Positions 7,816 through 14,505 of a DNA stretch of 15,661 nucleotides are shown here, in pieces. The position numbers and the translations under genes are program-made. The DNA is taken from assembly GCA_021323835.1 (NCBI GenBank), contig JAJPKI010000240.1, positions 1-15,661 of the forward strand, in the 5' to 3' direction. The stretch is from Verrucomicrobiota bacterium (GTDB lineage: Bacteria > Verrucomicrobiota > Verrucomicrobiia > Limisphaerales > UBA11358). The notes below the pieces were generated by a model, which was not told the DNA's origin, ran no database searches, and worked only from the letters and a program-made list of their open reading frames with translations. Within the stretch, counting starts at the first letter, position 1; each line of letters opens with the position of its first letter.

Positions 7816-8766
7816 TCAAACGGCTTTTTTGACCGGCCTCAATCCCCAGCCAGGCGGGCAGCCGCGCAAATGCCATTTCCATAAATGAAAATATTTTTGA
7901 AAACGTCCGGTAAATGCTCGCAGCAAAAATAATGTCAAAACTGAAAATGCAAAAAACCAAATTGTTTTGAAAAAAAATCGAATGGTGAAACGGCGAAGGT
8001 TGGCGCGATATTCCTCCGCAGACATTTTTTTGCGCCAGATGTAATGATGACTTTCCCAATTTTCGACAACCGAGCGCAAATTGACTTTTCTGCTGCTGCC
8101 ATTGCGATGATGCAGCACCTGAAAGCGCGGGCTCCAGCGCAGCATGGCGCCGGATGCGATGGCGCGATGGCAAAAATCGGAATCTTCGCCGTAAAAAAAG
8201 AAATGTTCGTCCATGCCGTTTAATTTTTCCCACAACGCGCGGCGCACAACCATAAACGCGCCGACGATTCCGGAAACTTCCACCAATTCGCGCTTTTCGT
8301 CCCGGACAAGATGAAAATTTCGCAACACGGACGTTTGCAACGAACCGTCGGCATTTAGCAAATGTCCGCCTAAAACATCCAGTTGCGGATGCCGCTCAAG
8401 CAAGTCCGCTATCGTCGTCATTGTGCCGGCCAATAATTCAGCGTCTGAATTCATCAAAATCAGCCAATCGCCCGTAGCTATTTTTGCGGCGGCATTGTTG
8501 GCGGCGGCAAAACCGCGATTTTCTTCGAGCGCGATGATTTTCAAATTTGAAAATTCATTTTTTAAAGCCGCGACACTGCCATCGGTTGAACCATTGTCCG
8601 CTAAAATTATTTCATACGAAAATGACGAAGCGAATTTTTCAATTGAAACCACTGCCGCCCGCGTCAACGGCAGCGTGTTATAAGAAACGATAAGAAAAGA
8701 AAAACGCGGAGCATTTTCCGCCGTAGGATTGTCGCTTCCGGGCATAAACCGCGCCGACGTTATCAT
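7816..8766 (-). CDS. GT2 glycosyltransferase, WbbL/rhamnosyltransferase-like, C-terminal membrane anchor
   Basis: This inverting GT-A glycosyltransferase of about 316 residues begins its catalytic fold at FSFLIVSYNT (about 22-31). LADNGSTDGS (55-64), ENRGFAAANNAA (82-93), the metal-binding LMNSDAELL (104-112) and GEDSDFCHRA (193-202, the usual C-terminal acidic motif) follow. These are hallmarks of the WbbL/rhamnosyltransferase branch of GT2. The basic/aromatic FFFKTIWFFAF and SVLTLFLLRAF stretch (about 264-284) looks like a single membrane segment or amphipathic anchor that would hold the enzyme at the inner membrane. The start is uncertain: ATG at 8764-8766 or 8743-8745, or a TTG at 8812-8814. 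None has a clear ribosome binding site. The TTG version would cover the candidate promoter of the divergent operon, so I prefer an ATG. It is the first gene of the left minus-strand operon. The sugar specificity is not readable. Confidence 0.85.
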   Translation of the reverse strand: MITSARFMPGSDNPTAENAPRFSFLIVSYNTLPLTRAAVVSIEKFASSFSYEIILADNGSTDGSVAALKNEFSNLKIIALEENRGFAAANNAAAKIATGDWLILMNSDAELLAGTMTTIADLLERHPQLDVLGGHLLNADGSLQTSVLRNFHLVRDEKRELVEVSGIVGAFMVVRRALWEKLNGMDEHFFFYGEDSDFCHRAIASGAMLRWSPRFQVLHHRNGSSRKVNLRSVVENWESHHYIWRKKMSAEEYRANLRRFTIRFFFKTIWFFAFSVLTLFLLRAFTGRFQKYFHLWKWHLRGCPPGWGLRPVKKAV

Positions 8767-8795
8767 TGGCCAATCGAAAATCAACCGATATTCTT

Positions 8796-8825
8796 TTGAC
8801 AATCGAAAAGGCAAATAAATTTAGT
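8796..8825 (+). promoter_or_regulatory. Candidate sigma70-type promoter for the sulfotransferase operon
   Basis: A perfect TTGACA (8796-8801) is followed, after 18 bases, by TTTAGT (8820-8825), which matches four of six positions of the -10 consensus. It lies about 50 bases upstream of the sulfotransferase start and points into the plus-strand operon. The surrounding bases are A/T-rich. Only the -35 box is strong, so this is a tentative call. I see no comparably good promoter for the divergent minus-strand operon in the same gap. Confidence 0.35.
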
Positions 8826-8873
8826 GAACAAACTCATTGAATTCGGGCAAAAATCGCTGATACGATTTTGCGC

Positions 8874-9650
8874 GTGATTGTTTTTCTGCACATTCCCAAA
8901 ACTGCGGGATCAACGTTTCAATTCATTTTGGAAAACAATTTCGGGATTTCCGCCTGCCATACCAATCACGCTAAAAAAGAAATTTTCAGCCGGGACGATT
9001 TTGATTTCGCCCGGAAATTTTTTCCGCGCATGAAAAGCCTGGCTGGGCACAATCTGGTTGACCCGTTGTCGTTGAATTTGCCGAATGCATTTCACATGAC
9101 GTTTTTGCGCGAGCCGATTGCACGCGTTTTTTCGCATTATCAGGATTCAGTTTTGAAAGGCGGAAACAAGTTGAGCTTCGAAGAAGAATTGCGGCAGAAC
9201 GGGCGATTTGAAAATTTGCACGTCAAGCTCATGGCCGGCAGCCGCGATTTGGACAAAGCAAAGCGATATCTTGAGCGATGTAATTTTGTCGGGCTGACGG
9301 AACAATTCGATTTGTCGCTGCACGTTTTAGAAAAATTGTCGCCATGTCCGTTGAACTTGAATTACAAGCGGCGGCGCGTGGCTGCGTCAAATGACATTCG
9401 CAAAACAATTGTTGCCGACCCTCGCATGATTGAACTGGCGCGCGAATACAATCGTCTCGACCTCGCGCTTTACGATTTTGCCGTCACGGAAATTTTTCCA
9501 AAACTTTGCGCGAAGGCCGGACTCGCCCCCGACGCCAAGGTTTCTTCGCTCGATAATTACACGACCGACCGCCATTGGCGCTATCGACTTTGCCATTTTT
9601 ACAATCTTGTTTTTTACCGGCAGTGTTGCAAGCTGCGTCGTAGAAAATAA
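8874..9650 (+). CDS. Sulfotransferase family protein (Sulfotransfer_2-like, PAPS-dependent)
   Basis: This 258-residue enzyme is predicted to move sulfate from PAPS to a carbohydrate hydroxyl or amine. The 5'-phosphosulfate loop is FLHIPKTAGSTF (4-15), with the Lys and Ser/Thr that contact PAPS. The 3'-phosphate motif is FLREPIARVFSHY (77-89), with conserved Arg and Ser. Both match the carbohydrate sulfotransferase (HNK-1/chondroitin/heparan 2-O type) branch found in bacterial polysaccharide loci. No signal peptide is seen, so it should act in the cytoplasm before export. The start is non-ATG: GTG at 8874-8876 gives MIVFLHIPKTAG, the usual short family N-terminus. TTG at 8868 is the alternative and adds two residues. 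The next gene begins two bases after the stop, so this gene leads a four-gene operon of glycosyltransferases whose product it presumably decorates. Confidence 0.88.
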   Translation: MIVFLHIPKTAGSTFQFILENNFGISACHTNHAKKEIFSRDDFDFARKFFPRMKSLAGHNLVDPLSLNLPNAFHMTFLREPIARVFSHYQDSVLKGGNKLSFEEELRQNGRFENLHVKLMAGSRDLDKAKRYLERCNFVGLTEQFDLSLHVLEKLSPCPLNLNYKRRRVAASNDIRKTIVADPRMIELAREYNRLDLALYDFAVTEIFPKLCAKAGLAPDAKVSSLDNYTTDRHWRYRLCHFYNLVFYRQCCKLRRRK

Positions 9651-9652
9651 AA

Positions 9653-10456
9653 ATGACTGGAACCCGCCTGCCCATTTCTGTCTGCCTCGTTGCCGGCAAT
9701 GAGGCGCATCGCATCCGCCCCGCGCTCGATAGCGTGAAAGATTGGACGAGCGAAATTATTTTGGCCATTGACGACAAAGTGACCGACGGCACGGATAAAA
9801 TCGGCGAAACTTACGGCGCAAAAGTTTTTTGCAAACCGTGGGAAGGCCAGGCCAGCCATCGGAACTTTGTTGTTCAAAAAACAAACCAGCCGTGGCTGCT
9901 GTCCATTGACGCGGATGAAGTTATTTCTCCGGAATTGCGCGACGAAATTATTCGCAGTTTTTCAAAAGACGGCGAAGGTTTGGCTGCGTCGGCGTTTAGT
10001 TTTCCACGGCTTTCATTTTTTTGCGGACGCTGGATTCGGCACGGCGACTGGTATCCTGACCGTAAAATTCGATTGTGGCGGCGCGAGGCCGGTCGATGGG
10101 ACGGCGCGCACCACGAAAAATTGCTCGTTACCGGCCGCGTCCAAAAATTGCGCGGCAATTTACTGCATTACAGCAACGAAAGCATGGACCAACTGCTCGG
10201 AAAAATTGGTCCTTACAGCAATCTTTTTGTTCGCCAACGCCAAAATCAAAAACGCTGCTCCAACTGGCTTGACCTTCCGGTGCGTCCATTTTGGAAATTC
10301 TTTCGCGCCTATTTTTTGCGCCTTGGTTTTCTGGACGGCTGGCAGGGATATTTCATTGCGTGGATGGACGCGTTTTCCACGACGGTGCGTTACACCAAAC
10401 TACGCTATGCCGCCGATGTTGGCCTCGAAGAAAAATCAACCGTCAAGTCTCGTTGA
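9653..10456 (+). CDS. GT2 glycosyltransferase, WaaE/KdtX-like (LPS core beta-1,4-glucosyltransferase family)
   Basis: This 267-residue GT-A enzyme starts with LPISVCLVAGNEAHRIRPAL (6-25), the N-E variant typical of the WaaE/KdtX group. SIDADEVISPEL (84-95) carries the metal-binding acidic motif. DRKIRLWRRE, GAHHEKL and a C-terminal segment rich in aromatic and basic residues follow (FRAYFLRLGF, then GWQGYFIAWMDAF), which often sits on the membrane. WaaE proteins add glucose to an inner-core heptose of LPS. The neighbouring heptosyltransferase-like gene makes a core-type acceptor plausible, but donor and linkage are not proved. The ATG is two bases after the sulfotransferase stop, without a clear ribosome binding site, which suggests coupled translation. 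Its stop overlaps the TTG start of the next gene (TTGA, 10453-10456). Confidence 0.9.
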   Translation: MTGTRLPISVCLVAGNEAHRIRPALDSVKDWTSEIILAIDDKVTDGTDKIGETYGAKVFCKPWEGQASHRNFVVQKTNQPWLLSIDADEVISPELRDEIIRSFSKDGEGLAASAFSFPRLSFFCGRWIRHGDWYPDRKIRLWRREAGRWDGAHHEKLLVTGRVQKLRGNLLHYSNESMDQLLGKIGPYSNLFVRQRQNQKRCSNWLDLPVRPFWKFFRAYFLRLGFLDGWQGYFIAWMDAFSTTVRYTKLRYAADVGLEEKSTVKSR

Positions 10457-11235
10457 AAATTTCACTGGTCATCAGCACTTACAATCAGCCGGTTGCGCTC
10501 GAAAAAGTTTTCGGCGGCGTGCGGTTGCAAACGCGCCTGCCGGATGAAATTTTGATTTCCGACGACGGTTCGGACAATTTCACTCGCGACCTGATTAAAA
10601 AATTTTCCGCAAATTCTCTCGCGCCGGTCAAACACATTTGGCATTCGCACGATGGCTTTCGCAAAACGGTCATTCTGAACAAAACCGTCGTAGCGGCGGC
10701 CGGAGATTATATGATTTTTACCGACGGCGATTGCGTGCCGCACCCAAAATTTGTGGCTGACCACGCCGCACTTGCGGAAAAAGGATTTTGGGTTCAGGGC
10801 CGCCGGTGTTTCGTTCAGGAAAAATTCGCACCGGAATTCGATGCCAAAAAAATTCCCGCGTTTGGCTGGATGCTTGCTGGAAAAATTTCCGGCGCGGCCA
10901 AAGGAATTCGATGGCCGATTCCACTCATCCGCCGCGACACGCGCCAGCGCGGCATCATCGGCTGCAATATGGCTTTTTGGCGGGACGACCTCATCGCCGT
11001 TAACGGTTTTGATGAAGATTACGCCGGCTGGGGCGTTGGCGAAGATTCAGACATCGGCACCCGGCTTTATCATTTAGGTCGCCGCAGAAAATTTGTTTAT
11101 GGCCGCGCCATCACTTTTCATCTGAATCATCCATCCGCTCCGCGCGGTCATCACGCTGCGAGCTTGGAGCGGCTAGCGCAAACTATCGCCGGCGGAAAAA
11201 TTCGCTGTGAAAACGGCCTCAACCGGCATTTGTAA
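10453..11235 (+). CDS. GT2 glycosyltransferase with galactosyltransferase-type C-terminal half (Glyco_transf_7C-like)
   Basis: This 260-residue enzyme opens with KISLVISTYNQPVALEKVF (2-20) and PDEILISDDGS (30-40), the nucleotide-binding part of GT2. The DxD-type motif is FTDGDCVPH (89-97). The second half, GCNMAFWRDDL (170-180) and GFDEDYAGWGVGEDSD (185-200), matches the C-terminal galactosyltransferase domain seen in chondroitin/hyaluronan polymerase-like and beta-1,4-galactosyltransferase-like proteins. It probably transfers a hexose or HexNAc in the cytoplasm. A longer frame reaches upstream into the previous gene, but the fold begins at MKISLV. I therefore take the TTG at 10453-10455, which overlaps the preceding TGA as TTGA, a layout that favours translational coupling. 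The next gene starts within its stop (TAATG, 11233-11237). No membrane segment is evident. Confidence 0.88.
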   Translation: MKISLVISTYNQPVALEKVFGGVRLQTRLPDEILISDDGSDNFTRDLIKKFSANSLAPVKHIWHSHDGFRKTVILNKTVVAAAGDYMIFTDGDCVPHPKFVADHAALAEKGFWVQGRRCFVQEKFAPEFDAKKIPAFGWMLAGKISGAAKGIRWPIPLIRRDTRQRGIIGCNMAFWRDDLIAVNGFDEDYAGWGVGEDSDIGTRLYHLGRRRKFVYGRAITFHLNHPSAPRGHHAASLERLAQTIAGGKIRCENGLNRHL

Positions 11236-12191
11236 TGGAAAATATTTTGCTCATTCGCCTCAAATCCATTGGCGATGTTTTATTCACGCTGCCGGCGGTT
11301 CACGCTGTTCGGCAGCATTTTCCAACGGCAAAAATTACATTTCTCACGTCAAAAGGAAACGCGCCGATGTTGCGCGGATTTCGCGACGTGGACGAAGTCA
11401 TCACGCTGGACCGCGACGCAACGAAAACTCCACTTCGCGCGCCGCCGGAAATTTTTAAATTGCTGCGCCGGTTGCGCGCCGAAAATTTTTCGTTGGCCGT
11501 GGATTTTCAGGGCTATGGCGAAACCGCCTGGCTTTCGTGGCTGAGTGGCGCGCCGGAACGGTTCGGAAATGTCTACAGTGCCGGGCGCGAATGGCTTTAC
11601 ACACGCGGCGTCAGGCATAACAAGCAAATCCATCAGGCCGATTGGAATTTGTCGCTGCTCGAACAATGCGGCCTGCGCAGCGCGGAAATCCGCAATGAAT
11701 TTTTTCTGCCGGCCGACGCAATTGCCGCCGCGCGAATTTTTTTTTCCGAAAATCGTTTGAGCGAGAAGAATCCGACGCTGTTCATCCAGGCATTCACCAG
11801 TTCGCCGCAAAAAGATTGGCCGCTGAAAAATTATTTGGCGCTGGCGCGGCATTTTCAATCGCGCGGCGTCCAAATCATTTTCGGCGGCGGACCGGCGGAG
11901 ATTCAAAAATTGGAACCGGCGCGCGCGGCGGGTTTTATTGTTTCCGCCGGCCTGCCGCTGATGACCAGCGCGGGATTGGTCAAGCTTTCCACGCTGACCG
12001 TCGGCGGCGATACCGGTTTGCTGCATTTAGCGGTCGCGATGGGACGGCGTGTTTTAATGTTGATGAGCGCCGTCGGCCGAACACATCCGTTTCAACATGC
12101 TGATTGGACAATAACGCCGGCAAATAAAAAAAATATTTCGGAAATCCAAATCGAAAAAGTTATCGAATCAGCCGGTAATGTTTTTTGTTGA
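11235..12191 (+). CDS. Glycosyltransferase family 9 (heptosyltransferase-like), second copy
   Basis: This 318-residue protein belongs to the ADP-heptose:LPS heptosyltransferase family. ILLIRLKSIGDVLFTLPAVH (4-23) contains the conserved Gly-Asp. VDFQGYGETAWLSWLSGAPE (89-108) and TLFIQAFTSSPQKDWPL (181-197) cover the middle, and VGGDTGLLHLAVAMGRRVLM (256-275) is the donor-site loop. It differs from the left-hand GT9 gene in lacking the cysteine-rich C-terminus and in having LLHLAVAMG where that protein has PLHFAAGLG. The two are therefore distinct enzymes, not a recent duplication. A nine-T run (11737-11745) lies in the coding strand. The ATG shares its first base with the preceding stop. The last 32 bases overlap the 3' end of the convergent gene. 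It is probably an inner-core or linker heptose/hexose transferase, though the donor is unproven. Confidence 0.9.
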   Translation: MENILLIRLKSIGDVLFTLPAVHAVRQHFPTAKITFLTSKGNAPMLRGFRDVDEVITLDRDATKTPLRAPPEIFKLLRRLRAENFSLAVDFQGYGETAWLSWLSGAPERFGNVYSAGREWLYTRGVRHNKQIHQADWNLSLLEQCGLRSAEIRNEFFLPADAIAAARIFFSENRLSEKNPTLFIQAFTSSPQKDWPLKNYLALARHFQSRGVQIIFGGGPAEIQKLEPARAAGFIVSAGLPLMTSAGLVKLSTLTVGGDTGLLHLAVAMGRRVLMLMSAVGRTHPFQHADWTITPANKKNISEIQIEKVIESAGNVFC

Positions 12192-13035
12192 AGCGCAGGC
12201 CAAACGTTTTTTCCAACCACAGCATCCGGCGATGTTTCTTGTCGCGCGACGTCAATTGGTAATTCGGGTCGGGTCGAAAAATCCCGTCCGCTTTTGGCAG
12301 CCAGTCTTGAATTACTTTTGGGTGCGCGCCCAAAAATAATTTCAAGGCTTGCGAATCAATTTGTGAATAATCCACTTTCGTCTCGGCGCGATTGTTCCAA
12401 AATTTACGCACGCTGGTGGCTTTCAAGTTCATTTCTGCTTCGCTGCGCACCCAGCCATAATGAAAAATGTTTGCGCCCGTGTGGGCCGCGCGCGGGTAGC
12501 GCGATTTTTTATGTCCCACGACAATGTTGAAAAATAGCGCCTCGGATGACCACGCCGGAATAGTGTTGCGGATGATGCGCACTTCGCTGCGATACCAGCC
12601 GGGCGACCATGCGAGGGTGTTGGCGTTGCCGTAAAAATGCAAATAATCGAACGCCAACGCTTCAACGCGCTCGTCATTCAGATATTTTTCCATGGCCGCT
12701 CGGATTTTTGGTAAATCATTCTCGTGAACCACTTCATCTGCTTCCAGATAGAACGCCCAGTCGCCCGTGCAGTTGAAGAGCGCAATGCTTTTTTGCTGGC
12801 CATAGACAAATCCCTTGACACTGTAGTCGGGACGAATCCGCTCATTCCATTGCGTCGGAATAATTTTTATTTTGGCATCGCCGATGCCTCGCAGCATTTT
12901 TTCTGTGTCATCGTCGCAAGGACCAAGCGCGATAATAAATTCATCCACGATGGGAAGGACCGACCGAATGGATTCTATGAACGGGTAGCCGAGCTTTTGG
13001 CCGTTTCGCAAAAATGTGAATCCGCTGACTTTCAT
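12160..13035 (-). CDS. GT2-like glycosyltransferase
   Basis: This 291-residue protein has a GT-A-like start, KVSGFTFLRNGQKLGYPFIE (2-21), as in the branch of GT2 that begins with 'GFTFxRNG'. LPIVDEFIIALGPCDDDTE (27-45) follows, then WAFYLEADEVVHENDL (93-108), where E-A-D-E replaces the usual DxD metal motif. Later segments include LAFDYLHFYGN and the aromatic SPGWYRSEVRIIRN, then FHYGWVRSEAEM. Some of these are found in family members acting on surface glycans. No signal peptide or transmembrane helix is visible. Its ATG is three bases after the stop of the fucosyltransferase-family gene, so it ends the right minus-strand operon. Its last 32 bases overlap the convergent GT9 gene. Substrate unknown. 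Confidence 0.85.
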   Translation of the reverse strand: MKVSGFTFLRNGQKLGYPFIESIRSVLPIVDEFIIALGPCDDDTEKMLRGIGDAKIKIIPTQWNERIRPDYSVKGFVYGQQKSIALFNCTGDWAFYLEADEVVHENDLPKIRAAMEKYLNDERVEALAFDYLHFYGNANTLAWSPGWYRSEVRIIRNTIPAWSSEALFFNIVVGHKKSRYPRAAHTGANIFHYGWVRSEAEMNLKATSVRKFWNNRAETKVDYSQIDSQALKLFLGAHPKVIQDWLPKADGIFRPDPNYQLTSRDKKHRRMLWLEKTFGLRFNKKHYRLIR

Positions 13036-13038
13036 AAA

Positions 13039-14031
13039 TTAATCCCACAATCCTTCGCGACGGTCGTAAGCCTTGCGTGCCGCATCGGTTTTGGGATAAG
13101 CGTGCCAATGATGTCGCTTGGCGAGAAGCCAGCGTCCTGGGCGCACTTTCCAATCGCGCCGCCGCTGCGCCGCCGGCCGAATGGGCGTGTTAAAAATTTT
13201 TTCAAAAAAATCGCAAATGCGTTGTCGGTCAAAATAAATCGTCGGCTGGTCATCGGGCAAGTATGGTTGTCGCATGAACGCGAGATATTTGTCGTCGTCT
13301 TTGTCCAATTCAATAATTTTTTCGACCAACGCTTCATCGCTCGGGAAATCCGACCGGTTTAAAAAACTCCGCGGATTGAATTGCTGTGAAATTTCCGGCG
13401 GCCCCCAGTAGATAGGCAAACAACGCGCGGCCATGGCATCGTAAATTTTTTCGGTAACATAACCCGGCTTGCAGGTGTTCTCATAACAAATGTTAAATTT
13501 GTAGGGTCGCAAAAATTCCACTTTGTTTTTCGCGCCTCGTCCCGGCAACGGGCCGCCGATGTTATTAAACACGCAGCCCGCCGAATCAACGCGCTTATAT
13601 CGCGACAATAAATTGAAAAGGTCCACGCGATTTTGATTCTTTTTCGGATTATAACTGCTGACGACAAAGCTGCAGAATTTTGTTTTTTCTGCGAGGATTT
13701 TTTCATGATCATCGCTTTGTTTAACGATTTTATCCGCCGCGCCGCGAAACGCATACGCCGGCAAATGCAAATGCCGCGAATCGTTCCACGCCAGCGGGGT
13801 CACCGAATAATCGCAAACCCGATAATCCGGCGCGTCACTTTCGCCGGAAAATAAAATGCGCACGCCCGAGTAAAGCCGATGCGCGTGGCCGAACAAATTG
13901 TAAATCAAAAAATCCGGCTGGTCGCACAACTCCAAATCAAACCGTTCCGAGAGCACCCAGTGAAGAAAATAATCCGTCTTGCTTTGGTTGCATCCGATGT
14001 CGCAAAAATCAATCCTGACTTTACGTTTCAT
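13039..14031 (-). CDS. Glycosyltransferase family 10 (alpha-1,3/4-fucosyltransferase-like)
   Basis: This 330-residue enzyme is predicted to transfer L-fucose from GDP-fucose to a GlcNAc- or Glc-containing acceptor. The family signature is clear: YKFNICYENTCKPGYVTEKI (177-196), then YDAMAARCLPIYWGPPE, the donor-binding segment shared by Helicobacter and eukaryotic FucTs. ILFSGESD (59-66) and KFCSFVVSSYNPKKN (118-132) are the usual upstream motifs. The C-terminus is basic and aromatic (RRRDWKVRPGRWLLAKRHHWH), which in bacterial members can mediate membrane association. There is no N-terminal anchor, as expected for bacteria. I chose the ATG at 14029-14031 (MKRKVRIDF) because it overlaps the upstream stop as ATGA. 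An ATG 24 bases upstream is possible. No GDP-fucose synthesis gene lies in the window, so the donor could also be another GDP- or UDP-sugar. Confidence 0.9.
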   Translation of the reverse strand: MKRKVRIDFCDIGCNQSKTDYFLHWVLSERFDLELCDQPDFLIYNLFGHAHRLYSGVRILFSGESDAPDYRVCDYSVTPLAWNDSRHLHLPAYAFRGAADKIVKQSDDHEKILAEKTKFCSFVVSSYNPKKNQNRVDLFNLLSRYKRVDSAGCVFNNIGGPLPGRGAKNKVEFLRPYKFNICYENTCKPGYVTEKIYDAMAARCLPIYWGPPEISQQFNPRSFLNRSDFPSDEALVEKIIELDKDDDKYLAFMRQPYLPDDQPTIYFDRQRICDFFEKIFNTPIRPAAQRRRDWKVRPGRWLLAKRHHWHAYPKTDAARKAYDRREGLWD

Positions 14032-14459
14032 GCCGAAAGAATTTTTTTGATGCATTCTTCGACGCTCGAATTTGTCGTGTCAACATTTACGAAATTTTCC
14101 AGCGGCGGCTGGTAATCCTGAACAAAATAATTTTCACGCCCGCGCCTGGCCGTGGTGTGAACATAAATTTCAACGACGTCTCCGCGTTTTTTAAATTCCT
14201 CGCGCAATTGCCGGAACGGCGAAACAAACGCCGCGACGACCCAGACATCGTCACTGTGAACTTTCGCCGCCAGCGCCTGCGCGGCTTTGACATTTTTCAT
14301 CCGGCCGGCAGTCGAAAAATCCTGATTGTCCGTGACAGCGCGAAGAATATCGCCGTCCAAATGCACCGCCGGATGCCCGCGCTTCTTCAATTCTTTTTGC
14401 AATGCCACCGCGAGCGTGGTTTTGCCGGCGCCGGGTTGTCCTGTGAACCAATAAATCAT
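14028..14459 (-). CDS. Adenylyl-sulfate kinase-like P-loop kinase (CysC-like, short)
   Basis: This 143-residue P-loop kinase most resembles APS kinase, which phosphorylates adenylyl sulfate to make PAPS, the sulfate donor. WFTGQPGAGKTTLAVAL (4-20) is the Walker A. HLDGDILRAV (33-42) is the DGD motif. DFSTAGRMKNV (47-57) matches the CysC FS..R..N segment that contacts APS. AAFVSPFRQLREEF (76-89) matches FISPFR. The part after about residue 100 is short and lacks the RDPKGLYKKAR lid of canonical enzymes, which are usually near 200 residues. RRGRENYFVQDYQPP stands there instead, followed by NVDTTNSSVEECIKKI. It may make PAPS for the sulfotransferase 5 kb away, or phosphorylate another small substrate. 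GGA lies seven bases upstream of the ATG. The stop overlaps the start of the fucosyltransferase gene. Confidence 0.78.
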   Translation of the reverse strand: MIYWFTGQPGAGKTTLAVALQKELKKRGHPAVHLDGDILRAVTDNQDFSTAGRMKNVKAAQALAAKVHSDDVWVVAAFVSPFRQLREEFKKRGDVVEIYVHTTARRGRENYFVQDYQPPLENFVNVDTTNSSVEECIKKILSA

Positions 14460-14505
14460 AAAGAATTCCGAACTCCGCGTATTGCAAATGAAAACGCGCG
14501 CGCGG

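Noticed and set aside
7751..8233. A long overlapping minus-strand frame at the 3' end of the GT2 gene, ending in LNFGAGAASFYLHLFLNFSLMP just before the next gene
   Set aside because: The GT2 frame is intact through all family motifs and reaches a plausible C-terminus. The other frame has an arginine-rich, non-family N-terminal part. A late frameshift cannot be excluded but has no positive evidence.
8767..8873. A promoter for the minus-strand operon in the divergent gap
   Set aside because: Only weak hexamers (such as TTGCCT with ATATCG) could be found, not better than chance in A/T-rich DNA.
10291..10452. Upstream extension of the second plus-strand GT2 to an ATG at 10291
   Set aside because: The extra 54 residues lie wholly inside the preceding gene, are unlike GT2 and precede a complete fold start at MKISLV. 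The TTG overlap at 10453 explains the start better.
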